Shown here piece after piece: positions 55,447 through 64,000 of a stretch of DNA of 64,000 nt. Location of the stretch: NCBI GenBank assembly GCA_029984035.1, contig JASBYJ010000010.1, positions 10,778 through 74,777 of the forward strand, written 5' to 3'. Each line of letters begins with the position of its first letter. Within the stretch, counting starts at the first letter, position 1. The notes beneath the pieces were generated by a model. It made no database searches. It saw only the letters and a list, made by a program, of their open reading frames with translations, and was not told the origin of the DNA. Source of the stretch: Conchiformibius sp. Lineage in GTDB: Bacteria > Pseudomonadota > Gammaproteobacteria > Burkholderiales > Neisseriaceae. The position numbers and the translations under genes are program-made.

Positions 55447-56196
55447 TTATTTAGCGAAATAAACAGCCAATTCTTCACTGCCGCCTATGTATTTGCCACC
55501 GATGAATACTTGCGGAGCAGTGGCTTTACCGGTAATCGCACGTACGGAAGTAATGGAAGCATCGCGGCCCAATACGATTTCTTCGTAAGCCAAGCCCTGC
55601 TCATCCAACAGAGCTTTTGCTTTGATACAGAATTGGCAGCCGGGCTTAGTGATGATAGATACGGATTCTTGGGCTTTCCATTGAGGGTCAATATATTTGA
55701 GCATAGTATCGGCATCGGATACTTCAAACGGGTCGCCGTCTTTTACGGGTTCGATGAACATTTTTTCGATTATGCCGTTTTTCACCAGCATAGAGTAACG
55801 CCAAGAGCGGTCGCCAAAGCCCAAGTGTGCTTTCGAAACCAGCATGCCCATGCCTTTGGTAAATTCACCGTTGCCATCGGGAACGACCACGATATTTTCA
55901 GCTTCTTGGTCGGCCGACCAAGCGTTCATAACGAAAGTGTCGTTTACGGAAACGCATACGATGCTGTCTACACCGCGCTTGTAGAATTCCTTTGCCAATT
56001 CGTTGTAACGGGGCAGATGGGTAGAAGAGCAAGTGGGCGTGAATGCGCCGGGCAGAGAAAATACGGCTACGGTTTTTCCTTTGAATAAATCATCAGTGGA
56101 CACATCCACCCAGGCATCTTCTTTGCGGGTGTGGAATACAACTGAAGGTATGGTTTGACCTTCAAGTTCTGCTGCGGTTTTGATATTTACAGACAT
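55447..56196 (-). CDS. Peroxiredoxin-glutaredoxin fusion
   Basis: A 249-aa hybrid peroxidase that reduces hydrogen peroxide and organic peroxides with glutathione. Residues ~1-165 are a Prx5-type domain with peroxidatic Cys56 in PGAFTPTCSSTH. Residues ~178-249 are a glutaredoxin with CQFC (Cys187, Cys190) and the TAPQVFIGGKYIGG binding stretch. Such fusions are typical of Neisseria and Haemophilus. Preceded by a good promoter (56242-56271). Confidence 0.97.
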   Translation of the reverse strand: MSVNIKTAAELEGQTIPSVVFHTRKEDAWVDVSTDDLFKGKTVAVFSLPGAFTPTCSSTHLPRYNELAKEFYKRGVDSIVCVSVNDTFVMNAWSADQEAENIVVVPDGNGEFTKGMGMLVSKAHLGFGDRSWRYSMLVKNGIIEKMFIEPVKDGDPFEVSDADTMLKYIDPQWKAQESVSIITKPGCQFCIKAKALLDEQGLAYEEIVLGRDASITSVRAITGKATAPQVFIGGKYIGGSEELAVYFAK

Positions 56197-56241
56197 TTTT
56201 ATATGCTCCTGATTGTAAGAATCCAGTCAAAAACAGAGCTA

Positions 56242-56271
56242 ATTATATAGCTGCAGTTTGGGAAAGTACAA
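56242..56271 (-). promoter_or_regulatory. Promoter of the Prx-Grx gene
   Basis: On the minus strand TTGTAC (56266-56271) and TATAAT (56242-56247) are 18 bases apart, about 45 bases before the start codon. AGGAG precedes the ATG. Confidence 0.75.
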
Positions 56272-56333
56272 TTTGTTTCCGTTGTGAGCGGAATGATTTG
56301 AAATGATATTTTTACTTTCTGACAGGGGTTATA

Positions 56334-58349
56334 TTATTTGCGGAGTGAAACGATGCGGCGTGTGAAAATGATTGTACCTACGGCAAACACCAGCAGACCT
56401 AACAGTTCTTTTGCGTAATTAGGCCAGCCCGTGTTCAAAGCCAAAGGCGCGTCCGAGCCGCCCGATGTTACCGAAGCGACAATCACAAACGCCAACACCA
56501 CGCCCACCAAACTCTCGCCCACAATCAAACCGGCGGCAAACAAAGTGCCGTTGCGCTCGGCTTTTTTGTGCAGCGCGGCCGCGTCTTCGCCCGTTTGCGC
56601 GGCGCGGCGGCGCAGATGCCGCGCGGTCAGCCACGCAATCAGCGTACCCGCCACAATCGGCATGTTCACCGCCGGCGGCAGGTAAATCCCCATGCCCACC
56701 GCCAGCGCGGGCAGGGCGAAGCGGCCGTTGCTGCCGCGTTTGAGCAGGGTGTCGGCGCTAATCAAGGCCGCGCCCAGTCCCACGCCGGTAAAAATATACG
56801 TCCATTCCAGATTGCCGGAAAAAATCCCCTGCGCGATGGTGGTCATCAGCGTGGCCTGCGGCGCGGCAAGGGCTTGCGCCGCGTCCATGTTTTCACGCGG
56901 CATCGCGCCGGTAAAGCCGTAAGCGTGATACAGGATTTCCAACACCGGCGCAATCACCGCCGCGCCCACCACGCAGCCAATCAGCAGCGCAAACTGTTGC
57001 CGCCAAGGGGTAGCGTGTACCAGCAGGCCGGTTTTCAAATCCTGAAGGTTGTCGTTGGAAATAGTGGCAATCGCCAGCACGATGGAGGCGGAGAAAATCG
57101 TCAGCGCGGTCAGAAAACGCGTGCCGTCCGGTGTGGCGGTGAGGCCGCCCGCATTGCCGAGCAGCAGCAAAGTCAGCGAAATCAACACCACCGAAATAAT
57201 GCCGATGCCGGAAATCGGGCTGGAAGACGAACCCACCAAACCGGCCATGTAACCGCAGGCAGCCGCCACAAAAAAGCCAATCAAAACCGCCAACAAAGTA
57301 CACGCCAACACCAAAACTACCGTGATGCCCGCAGGCAGCAGGGCTGCCTGAACAAAGCCGTACACCGTAGCCGCAATCACAACCACCGTTGCCAAAGTGA
57401 TGTAAATCATGGTTTTCGGGTGCAAATCCTGTTCCACCCGCGATTGCGCCGCCTGATGCGGATTTTTCAGCGCGTCAAACGAACGGCGCATACCTTCGGC
57501 CATCGGTTTCATCAGCGTCAGCAGCGTCCACACGGCGGCGATGCCGATGGTGCCCACGCCGATAAAGCGCACTTTTTCTTTCCAAATTTTCATCGCGTAG
57601 GCGGCCAGTTCCATGCCTTCGGGCATCGGCGCGGCAGACGTGAAATACGGCACGGCAATGCCCCACGCAATCACAATCCCGCTCAAAATCGCCACGCCGC
57701 CGACAATGCCGACCAAATAACCCGCGCCGAGCAAGGCCAGCGAAAAGCCCATCGGAATTTGGAATACGGCACCGCCCGCTTTAAACCAATAGCCCGCACT
57801 GTCGGCGATGACGCGCAAACCGTTGGTGGCAAAAGCAATCGCGCCCGCGAGCAGGCTGCCTGAAAAAATGTCTTTGATGCCGCTTGAGCCGTCTTCGGTT
57901 TCGTGTGCGCCCGCTTTCAGGATTTCCGCCGCCGCCACGCCTTCGGGATACGGCAAATCGCTGTTTACCACCATCACCTGCCGCAGGGGGACGGTAAAAA
58001 TCACCCCCAAAATGCCGCCGGTGGCGCACACCAACATCGTCAGCCAAAACGGAAAACCTTGCCAATAGCCCAACATCAGCAGGCCGGGCAGCACGAAAAT
58101 CACCGAAGAGAGCGTGCCGGCCGCCGAAGCCTGCGTTTGCACCATATTGTTTTCCAAAATGTTTGAACCGGCAAACATTTTCAACACCGCCATGGAAATC
58201 ACGGCGGCGGGAATCGATGAGGCGAAAGTCAGCCCCACTTTCAAGCCCAAATACACATTGGACGCGGTGAACACCACCGTAATCAATGCGCCCAAAATCA
58301 TGCCGCGCAGCGTTAATTCGCGGTAGGCGGCGTAGGGGTCGGAAGTCAT
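56334..58349 (-). CDS. OPT-family oligopeptide/metal-chelate transporter
   Basis: A 671-aa inner-membrane protein with about 15 hydrophobic segments. Family marks are the start YRELTLRGMILGALITVVFTASNVYLGLKVG (in parts), LPYPEGVAAAEILKAG, GLVGSSSSPISGIGIISV and SNDNLQDLKTGLLVHATPW. Bacterial OPT proteins import peptides or metal-siderophore-like chelates; the substrate is unknown here. The gene is somewhat more GC-rich than its neighbours. Confidence 0.93.
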   Translation of the reverse strand: MTSDPYAAYRELTLRGMILGALITVVFTASNVYLGLKVGLTFASSIPAAVISMAVLKMFAGSNILENNMVQTQASAAGTLSSVIFVLPGLLMLGYWQGFPFWLTMLVCATGGILGVIFTVPLRQVMVVNSDLPYPEGVAAAEILKAGAHETEDGSSGIKDIFSGSLLAGAIAFATNGLRVIADSAGYWFKAGGAVFQIPMGFSLALLGAGYLVGIVGGVAILSGIVIAWGIAVPYFTSAAPMPEGMELAAYAMKIWKEKVRFIGVGTIGIAAVWTLLTLMKPMAEGMRRSFDALKNPHQAAQSRVEQDLHPKTMIYITLATVVVIAATVYGFVQAALLPAGITVVLVLACTLLAVLIGFFVAAACGYMAGLVGSSSSPISGIGIISVVLISLTLLLLGNAGGLTATPDGTRFLTALTIFSASIVLAIATISNDNLQDLKTGLLVHATPWRQQFALLIGCVVGAAVIAPVLEILYHAYGFTGAMPRENMDAAQALAAPQATLMTTIAQGIFSGNLEWTYIFTGVGLGAALISADTLLKRGSNGRFALPALAVGMGIYLPPAVNMPIVAGTLIAWLTARHLRRRAAQTGEDAAALHKKAERNGTLFAAGLIVGESLVGVVLAFVIVASVTSGGSDAPLALNTGWPNYAKELLGLLVFAVGTIIFTRRIVSLRK

Positions 58350-58727
58350 TTTGCGTTCCTGAACGGTTAAACAAGGGCGGAATTATACGGAATTTGTATA
58401 GAGTAGTTTACCGAAAACCGTATTTTTTGACGCGGTATATGATTCAGGCAGCCTTTCTATGGGCTAATGTTTTGTAATGGCAATGGGATTTTATGATGGG
58501 AGTGAATATGTTTTGTGTACGGCTGCTGTGGTTAAATTAAAAATAGTCGGCAAATTGGCTGCCTGAAAATAGAAAAATGATTGCACGTGGTTTGATATCT
58601 GGGTGCCGATAGTGTTTGGGTGTCCGCAGCGTCGGTGGCCGTATGTCGAAGGCTGCCGGAGAGACAGAATGTTGGATAAAAGGAGAATGTTAATTAATCC
58701 ATAATGGCGGAGTATGTTGATATTGCG
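58350..58727. other. Intergenic stretch between the OPT transporter and recO
   Basis: No gene seen. Uptake sequences near 58443 and 58558; otherwise AT-rich without structure I can name. Confidence 0.5.
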
Positions 58728-59471
58728 TTATCTGCTGTGCGGGAAGGCGGTGGATTTCAGGCAGCCTATTTGTCTGAGTATGGTGCGGCTGCCTATGCCT
58801 GCGGGTAGATAGTGGTCGAGCAGCAGGCGTGTGAGAGGCAGGACTTGGCGGCTCTCTTCTTCGTTCAGGCAGCCTTCTGCGAGTTTGTGCAGCAGGCTGC
58901 CTGAAATGCAGATGCCGTTGTGCGGCGGGGTCCCGTGCCATCTTTGCAACGGGTATTCGGGGATAACGGCGTATGTATGCTCGGGGGTAAGAGCCAAACC
59001 CTTGATGTCGTGTTGCGTGTCGGGGGCGTAGCCGAGAATGCCCAGAAGCTGCCATTCGAAGCAGCGTAATGCGGCGGTGTGGCGGGTATTAAGGCAGATG
59101 CGGCGCAGAATGTGAGACAGGGCATCGAAAAGTTGCGGATGTGGGTCTTCGCGTGCGGTGAGCTTCCAAACCAATTCGTTGACGTAAAGTGCGCTGAAGA
59201 GGGAGCGGTTTTGCGGTTGGGGCCAGCCGCCTATCCATTCTGCGCGGTGCAGGGTTTTGAGTTCTTCTTTGCCAAACCATGAGACCGAAAAAGGAATGAA
59301 AGGGCTGAGTACGCCGCGCAATTCCGAACCGCGTGTACGTGCGCTGCGCGCCAGCAAGGCAACGCGTCCGTAGTCTCGACTGAAGATTTCCAGCTTCAGG
59401 CTGTTTTCGCGCCAAGGGGCGGAGCAAAGTAAAAAAGCGGGCTGGTGGTTGATGCGGTGCGCAGTATTCAT
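58728..59471 (-). CDS. recO: DNA repair protein RecO
   Basis: Loads RecA on SSB-coated single strands together with RecR. It is 247 aa with an N-terminal OB-fold (AFLLCSAPWRENSLKLEIFSRDYGR, in parts), GVLSPFIPFSVSWFG and the helical C-terminal domain (NELVWKLTAREDPHPQLFDAL, FEWQLLGILGY). It is the last gene of a tight minus-strand cluster and starts three bases after tsaD. The protein carries uptake-sequence-encoded ISGSL near its C-terminal third. Confidence 0.93.
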   Translation of the reverse strand: MNTAHRINHQPAFLLCSAPWRENSLKLEIFSRDYGRVALLARSARTRGSELRGVLSPFIPFSVSWFGKEELKTLHRAEWIGGWPQPQNRSLFSALYVNELVWKLTAREDPHPQLFDALSHILRRICLNTRHTAALRCFEWQLLGILGYAPDTQHDIKGLALTPEHTYAVIPEYPLQRWHGTPPHNGICISGSLLHKLAEGCLNEEESRQVLPLTRLLLDHYLPAGIGSRTILRQIGCLKSTAFPHSR

Positions 59472-59474
59472 GTT

Positions 59475-60551
59475 TCAGGCAGCCTGAAGCAACTCGCGCA
59501 GCGGCCAGCGGGGCTTGACGTTGAAGCCGGCTGCTTTTTGGCCGTGTTGGACTTGGTGTTGCAAACGCATGGCGCCGGCGAAGGCCATCATGGCGCCGTT
59601 GTCGGTACACAAAGGCAGCGGCGGAAAATAGGTTTTGACCGGTTCGGCGGGAGCGTTGGGCGCGGTTCGGATACTGATTTGCTGCAATTGCCGGCGCAAT
59701 TGCCGGTTGGCTCCGACACCGCCGGCCACCACAAGCGTGCGGTAGCCTGTTTGCAGCAGGGCTTGTTTGGATTTGGATACCAATACTTCGCATACGGCAT
59801 CTTGAAAGGCGCGGCAGATATCGTTGCGGATGGGGTCGGGCAGCGCTTGGGTATCGTCTAAGCCCAGTCTGCCGCGTGTTTTTTCTACGGCGGTCAGTAC
59901 GGCGGTTTTCAAACCTGAAAAGCTCATCTGCAAGTCGCCCGAATGCAGCATGGGGCGGGGGAAATGGAAGGCATCCGCTTGTCCGAGTTCGGCCAATTCG
60001 GAGAGTTTGGCTCCGCCCGGGTAGGGCAGGCCGAGCAGTTTGGCGGTTTTGTCGAAGGCTTCACCTGCGGCATCGTCTACGGTTTCTCCGAGCAAATGGT
60101 AGTCGCCTACACCGCGTACGGCCATGAATTGCGTGTGTCCGCCCGACACCAACAGGGCGACAAAGGGAAATTCGGGTTTGTCGTCTGCTAAAAGCGGAGA
60201 CAGGAGATGCCCTTCCAGATGGTGCAATGGCAAGACGGGTTTGTCGAGTGCGAAAGCCAGTGCGTTGGCGTAGGACGCGCCCGTCAGCAGTGCGCCGCCG
60301 AGTCCGGGCCCTTGTGTGTAGGCGATGGCATCGATGTCTGTATAACTTGCTCCAGCTTCTTTCAGGCAGGCTTGGGTGAGCGGCACGAGACGGCGGATAT
60401 GGTCGCGGCTGGCCAGCTCGGGGACAACGCCGCCGTATTCGGCGTGCATCGCCATTTGTGTGTGCAGTGCATTGCCGATGAGTCCGCGTTCGCTGCAATA
60501 CAGTGCGACGCCGGTTTCGTCGCATGAAGATTCGATTCCGAGTACGAGCAT
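59475..60551 (-). CDS. tsaD: tRNA N6-threonylcarbamoyladenosine synthase subunit TsaD
   Basis: Transfers the threonylcarbamoyl group to A37 of ANN-decoding tRNAs with TsaB and TsaE. It is 358 aa; the iron site HLEGHLLSPLL gives the HxxxH pair, with MLVLGIESSCDETGVALY at the start and LLVSGGHTQF, PGGAKLSEL and VVAGGVGANRQLR blocks. The start at 60551 is fixed by the conserved N-terminus although the frame is open further up. The C-terminus and stop (LLQAA) are supplied by an uptake sequence. Confidence 0.97.
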   Translation of the reverse strand: MLVLGIESSCDETGVALYCSERGLIGNALHTQMAMHAEYGGVVPELASRDHIRRLVPLTQACLKEAGASYTDIDAIAYTQGPGLGGALLTGASYANALAFALDKPVLPLHHLEGHLLSPLLADDKPEFPFVALLVSGGHTQFMAVRGVGDYHLLGETVDDAAGEAFDKTAKLLGLPYPGGAKLSELAELGQADAFHFPRPMLHSGDLQMSFSGLKTAVLTAVEKTRGRLGLDDTQALPDPIRNDICRAFQDAVCEVLVSKSKQALLQTGYRTLVVAGGVGANRQLRRQLQQISIRTAPNAPAEPVKTYFPPLPLCTDNGAMMAFAGAMRLQHQVQHGQKAAGFNVKPRWPLRELLQAA

Positions 60552-60562
60552 TTCAGGCAGCC

Positions 60563-61249
60563 TTAAGGTTTGATGAAGACTAAATCCCAAACGCCGTGGC
60601 CGAGACGTTTGCCGCGGGCTTCGAATTTGGTTTCGGGGCGGTAGTCGGGCGTGGGTGCGTAGTCGGCTGCGGTGTTGGACAATTCGGGAAAGCCGTTTAA
60701 CACTTCGAGCATTTGTACGGCGTATTCTTCCCAGTCGGTTGCCAAATGAATGTAGCCGCCGTTTTTGAGTTTGGGCAGCAGTTTGGCGACAAACGGTGCT
60801 TGAATCAGGCGGCGTTTGTGGTGGCGTTTTTTGTGCCAAGGGTCGGGAAAAAAGATGTGGATGCCGTCCAAGCTGTTGTCGGCAAGCATGTTTTCCACCA
60901 CTTCTACGGCATCGTGGCGCATCACGCGGATATTGGACAACCGGCGTTCTTCAATCAGTTTGAACAGATTGCCTACGCCCGGTCCGTGTACGTCTATGGC
61001 GAGAAAATCTTTTTCAGGCAGCCTGAAGGCGATTTCGGCGGTGGCAACCCCCATGCCGAAACCGATTTCGAGAATTTTCGGACAATCGCGTTTGAACAGT
61101 GCGTTCAAATCGAGTATTTCGCCGCGGTAGTCCACGCCGAATTGCGCCCAGTGGGTGTCGATGGCTTTTTGTTGGGCGGCGGTCATATGGCCTTGACGCA
61201 AAACGAAGGATTTGATGCTGCGGCGTTGTTCCGGTGATTCTGTGTGCAT
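60563..61249 (-). CDS. trmB: tRNA (guanine-N7)-methyltransferase
   Basis: Methylates G46 in the variable loop of tRNAs. It is 228 aa with SAM motif LEIGFGMGVATAEIA, IFFPDPWHKKRHHKRRLIQ as catalytic/substrate segment and TDWEEYAVQMLEVL, then the TKFEARGKRLGHGVWDL end. The ATG at 61249 (MHTESPEQRRSIKSF) is preferred over earlier codons in frame. Eleven bases separate it from tsaD; both modify tRNA, so the cluster is partly functional. Confidence 0.96.
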   Translation of the reverse strand: MHTESPEQRRSIKSFVLRQGHMTAAQQKAIDTHWAQFGVDYRGEILDLNALFKRDCPKILEIGFGMGVATAEIAFRLPEKDFLAIDVHGPGVGNLFKLIEERRLSNIRVMRHDAVEVVENMLADNSLDGIHIFFPDPWHKKRHHKRRLIQAPFVAKLLPKLKNGGYIHLATDWEEYAVQMLEVLNGFPELSNTAADYAPTPDYRPETKFEARGKRLGHGVWDLVFIKP

Positions 61250-61301
61250 GTGTTTCTTTCGGTATTCAATATATCGGTTAAGGAGGTCGGATATGTGCGT
61301 T

Positions 61302-61976
61302 TCAGGCTGCCTGAATACCATGCCACAGTTGCCACAATGCCCATGCGGCTACCGACAATCCTGCAATCAGGCGTATGGTTCGGTGGTGCAGCAAGGTTTG
61401 CAGTTGCGCCGCAAACGCGCCCACCGCCAGCAAATTCGGCAAAGTGCCTAAGCCGAAAGCCAGTAAATGCAGGCTGCCTGAAAGCGCGGAGCCGCTGCCC
61501 AAAGCATAGAGCGAGGCATTGTACACCAAGCCGCAAGGCAGCCAACCCCAAAGCATGCCGACCGCAAAACAGGCCGGAGCGGAGCGTATCGGCAGCAGTT
61601 TGCCCAACAAGGGGTTGAGGCGTTTCCATATCGGTTTGCCAATCAGCTCGATTTTGGCGGCCGCGCCGAACCATCCCGCCAGATACAGTCCCATCAGCAA
61701 CAGTAACAGATTGGCGGCAAGAAACAAAACGTTTTGCAGGGTGCGTGTTTCAGACAGCAGGCTGCCTGCCTGCGATAAAGCGCCCATCAATGCGCCGATG
61801 AGCGTGTAGCTGAACAAACGCCCCGTATTGAGCAGCAAAAGCAGGCGTATTTTGCCGATATGCGGCGGCAGGTGCAGGGCAAAGGCGCTGCTTAAGCCGC
61901 CGCACATGCCCACGCAGTGCGTACCGCCGAAAAAGCCGAGCAAAAACAGAGTGAATAAAGTGATTTCCGGAGTCAT
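61302..61976 (-). CDS. TauE/SafE-like (DsbD_2-type) membrane protein
   Basis: A 224-aa inner-membrane protein with six or so helices. GFFGGTHCVGMCGG near the N-terminus and GWLPCGLVYNASLYAL in the second half are the paired cysteine/proline motifs of the sulfite exporter TauE/SafE-like branch linked to copper handling and cbb3 oxidase assembly in other beta-proteobacteria. The assignment to copper is by analogy. The stop lies in an uptake sequence (end GIQAA). Likely first gene of the trmB-tsaD-recO transcript. Confidence 0.82.
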   Translation of the reverse strand: MTPEITLFTLFLLGFFGGTHCVGMCGGLSSAFALHLPPHIGKIRLLLLLNTGRLFSYTLIGALMGALSQAGSLLSETRTLQNVLFLAANLLLLLMGLYLAGWFGAAAKIELIGKPIWKRLNPLLGKLLPIRSAPACFAVGMLWGWLPCGLVYNASLYALGSGSALSGSLHLLAFGLGTLPNLLAVGAFAAQLQTLLHHRTIRLIAGLSVAAWALWQLWHGIQAA

Positions 61977-62162
61977 AACGGTCGCTACGGTGTGCGGGAA
62001 TGGGTTGGAAGTATGCGTTCGTGCTGCCTGAAAGAATAGGTTTGCACAGTGTGCGGCAACAGCTCGTTGCGATTTGCCGCAACGCGAAAGGCGGGGCTGG
62101 CTTGCCGTGATGGCGGTAAACTTGTCTGAAGCGGGCGATTATAGCCGATTCAATGGATAAGG

Positions 62163-62265
62163 GTTACAGGTGTGCGGTTTTCAAATGGGGCTGATAGCGC
62201 ACCGCTTTGATGTAGTTGTTGCGGGCAAGTTACAGGTGTGCGGTTTTCAAATGGGGCTGATAGCG
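62163..62265 (+). repeat. 37-bp direct repeat, two copies
   Basis: GTTACAGGTGTGCGG...GCTGATAGCG occurs at 62163-62199 and 62229-62265, identical by eye, with a 66-base period. Confidence 0.9.
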
Positions 62266-62462
62266 GTATATGCAGTGAATGGTGGGAATGTTTCAGGCAG
62301 CCTGAACGGTGTTAATCGGCAGCCTGAAGGATTGTGAGAGTAAGGCCGCACGCCGAACGGCGGAACCTACGGAATGTCGGCGGTAACGGATATGGACTTT
62401 CCGCGTTATGTGCGGTTGAAGCCAAGATGCTGTTTCTACTGCGGTAACGGTTCGTTTGGGCA

Positions 62463-63013
62463 GCCGGACATGGTCAGCCGGCCGTTCGGAAGTGGTGTGT
62501 AATATGCCGTGTTGGGGTAAGGCGGCGCGGAAGTTTTCCTTTCAGGCTGCCTGGAAGGACGGTTTCGGTTGCGGATATGAAGTACACAGCGTTCAGGCAG
62601 CCTGTGTATGGTTGATGGTATATGGCGGATTCATTCTGTTCAGTCTTACTATTTGTCGCGGCTCGAATATGGATTGCCGCGTTGCTTGCGGCTGGAAACG
62701 ACATATTGTTTCTTGTCGCGGGAATGTCGCAAAAACGGTGTACGCCATATCGTTTCGAAACCGATATGTTGTTTTCTTGCAGGCAGGCGGTTCGCCGAAC
62801 AAGCGCAACCGAACACGGTCGGCTTACGTTTGGAAGTGATGGGCGATATGCCGTGTTACAGGGCAAGGCGGCGCGGAAGTTTTTGTTTCAGGCTGCCTGA
62901 AAGGAGAGTTTCGGCTGCGAACATGAAGTACACAGCGTTCAGGCTGCCTGAAAGGACGGTTTCGGCTGCGGACATGAATGATGCACAGCGTTTCAGGCAG
63001 CCTGTGTACGGCT
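62463..63013 (+). repeat. Imperfect ~150-bp duplication with an inner uptake-sequence repeat
   Basis: Segments starting near 62463 and 62811 share ATATGCCGTGTT, AAGGCGGCGCGGAAGTTTT, an uptake sequence, TTTCGG-TGCG, and ATGAAGTACACAGCGTTCAGGC. The second copy has an extra unit of about 50 bases (uptake sequence, GGACGGTTTCGGCTGCGGAC, CACAGCG), giving three units in all. The segment between the copies (about 62625-62805) is unique. Confidence 0.8.
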
Positions 63014-63030
63014 GATTGTGCGTGGCAGGT

Positions 63031-63816
63031 TTATTCCGTGCCGCCCAGCCATTTGTCGTGGATTTTTTGATAAGTGCCGTCCGCGCGGATTTGTTGCAAT
63101 CCGGCATTCAATTTGTTTAAAAGCTCGGTGTTGCCTTTACGCACGGCAAACGCCAAGTTTTCTTTGGGAGCTTCTTCGATGGGCAGTATGCGGAAGCGGT
63201 AGTCGGGATATTGTTTGGCGTAGTGGCTTAAAGTGCCGTAGTCGCCGATAACGGCATCGGCATGCTCGTTCATCAGTTCGCGCACCGCCAGCCAAACGGT
63301 CGCTTTTTTCTGCGGTTGAACGGCAAGGGCGGCTAAAAACTGGTCGTGGGTGGTGCCTGATTTAACGCCTACTTTTTTGCCGTTCAGCTGTTTGGCGGAT
63401 TGGATGTCGCTTTTTTCAGGCAGCAGCAATGCCATTCGGGACACGAAAAACGGTTCGGTAAAATCCATTTTCTCTTTGCGCTCTTCGGTGGCGGTAATGC
63501 CTGCGCTGAGAATGTCGGCTTCGTTGGCATCCAATGCGGGGAACAGCAGCTCCCAAGGACGGGTGGAAAAGTGAAGGTCGAAATGTTGTTTTTGCGCTAC
63601 GGCTTGTAGGATTTCGTATTCAAAACCGTGTTCGGTCGAGCCTTCTTCCATCATGACATAGGGCGGGTAGAATGCTTGTGTATATACGCGGTAGGTAGGA
63701 TTTTGGGAGGAAGCCGCGCGCTCGGTAGCGGCATTTTGTTCGGGCTCTCCGCCGCAGGCCGATAATAGGAGCAATAGGGCGGAAGCGGCGGTTATTTTAT
63801 GGATAAAGCGTTTCAA
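63031..63816 (-). CDS. Amino-acid ABC transporter substrate-binding lipoprotein
   Basis: A 261-aa lipoprotein (LLSAC, Cys21) of the family 3 solute-binding proteins. It captures a polar amino acid such as cystine, glutamate or histidine in the periplasm. Matching blocks are YPPYVMMEEGSTEHGFEYEI, ADILSAGITATEERKEKMDFTEPF, LNGKKVGVKSGTTH and the final DGTYQKIHDKWLG. No permease or ATPase gene is adjacent, so its transporter must lie elsewhere or upstream outside the window. Confidence 0.92.
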   Translation of the reverse strand: MKRFIHKITAASALLLLLSACGGEPEQNAATERAASSQNPTYRVYTQAFYPPYVMMEEGSTEHGFEYEILQAVAQKQHFDLHFSTRPWELLFPALDANEADILSAGITATEERKEKMDFTEPFFVSRMALLLPEKSDIQSAKQLNGKKVGVKSGTTHDQFLAALAVQPQKKATVWLAVRELMNEHADAVIGDYGTLSHYAKQYPDYRFRILPIEEAPKENLAFAVRKGNTELLNKLNAGLQQIRADGTYQKIHDKWLGGTE

Positions 63817-63945
63817 TTTTAATCTCCGATAAATAATGGAACGGTATGTCTGCCGTACATACTCTGTTGCGATAAATCGAATGGTTTCGCAGGTATGGCG
63901 GCGGCCGTTTGATTATGGTGCAACGGGTTTGTATGTTGCACGCGG

Positions 63946-64000
63946 CAGAATCTGAACAAACAGAATCTGAACAAACAGAATCTGAACAAACAGAATCTGA
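63946..64000 (+). repeat. 15-bp tandem repeat at the window edge
   Basis: CAGAATCTGAACAAA is repeated three times in full (63946-63990) and continues to the end of the window. Fifteen bases is five codons; in one plus-strand frame it reads ESEQT repeated, with an ATG at about 63917, but no gene can be claimed from this edge. Confidence 0.9.

Larger units (their letters stand above)
61977..63030. other. One-kilobase repeat-rich non-coding region
   Basis: Between two minus-strand genes. It contains a 37-bp tandem pair (62163/62229), a larger ~150-bp imperfect duplication (62463/62811) and about ten uptake sequences. Open frames across the repeats have no consistent start sites or protein character, so I call no gene. 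Confidence 0.65.

Noticed and set aside
56568..57863. 431-codon open frame antisense to the OPT transporter
   Set aside because: Arg/Gln/His-rich shadow of a hydrophobic coding sequence; no start context or domain.
62456..62839. 127-codon plus-strand frame in the repeat-rich gap
   Set aside because: It runs through duplicated uptake-sequence units and the second copy of the repeat does not keep the frame.

Overview
The window is chromosomal DNA of a member of the Neisseriaceae. The clearest sign is the DNA uptake sequence AGGCTGCCTGAA and its complement, which occurs many dozens of times, singly and as inverted pairs. This is the 'simDUS' dialect first described in Simonsiella, not the ATGCCGTCTGAA of N. 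meningitidis or N. gonorrhoeae. Gene content agrees: a ccoNOQP oxidase operon, a three-domain thioredoxin-MsrA-MsrB protein, a peroxiredoxin-glutaredoxin fusion and a very large flavin/Fe-S dehydrogenase. I cannot name the genus; a Neisseriaceae lineage outside the meningococcal group is the safest reading.

Layout. 1-8.9 kb: 3' end of alr, an orphan DNA methyltransferase with a decayed downstream frame, ruvC with an OB-fold periplasmic protein, an ABC exporter, a DUF4230 protein, a DUF3579-GNAT fusion, an initiator tRNA and a DUF4198 protein under a likely Zur box. 9-15.8 kb: NAD kinase, a small exported protein, a broken prophage-type peptidase, rhomboid protease, ubiE, a DUF442 phosphatase-like protein and an M61 peptidase. 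15.8-22.1 kb: ccoNOQP behind a well-placed FNR site, then leuS. 22.2-25.1 kb: an AT-rich accessory patch of unknown exported proteins plus gene remnants. 25.1-33.9 kb: YeiH transporter, a duplicated-domain membrane protein, an FMN glutamate-synthase-like enzyme, an RNB nuclease, a DUF4184 protein and YebC.

34.1-37.1 kb holds the most unusual unit: a membrane-bound CheA-like kinase (HPt plus HATPase, no CheW-like domain), a stand-alone CheY-like receiver and a CheX-like phosphatase. They form a complete phosphorylation/dephosphorylation circuit with no receptor, CheW or flagellar gene nearby. 37-41.5 kb: a lipoprotein, two decayed DUF4190/pilin-like frames, msrAB and a small exported protein. 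41.6-48.8 kb: ettA, the DUF3683 dehydrogenase and cysE. 48.8-50 kb: a 166-bp direct repeat bracketing a frameshifted VirB5 (type IV secretion) fragment. 50-64 kb: fabG/fabD, a lysozyme-inhibitor-like lipoprotein, yggS, psd, Prx-Grx, an OPT transporter, the cluster TauE-trmB-tsaD-recO, a repeat-rich non-coding stretch and an amino-acid binding lipoprotein. The window ends in a 15-bp tandem repeat.

Most genes are housekeeping in short one- to four-gene units, and most units end in hairpins built from inverted uptake sequences. No intact insertion sequence, CRISPR array or rRNA gene was seen.
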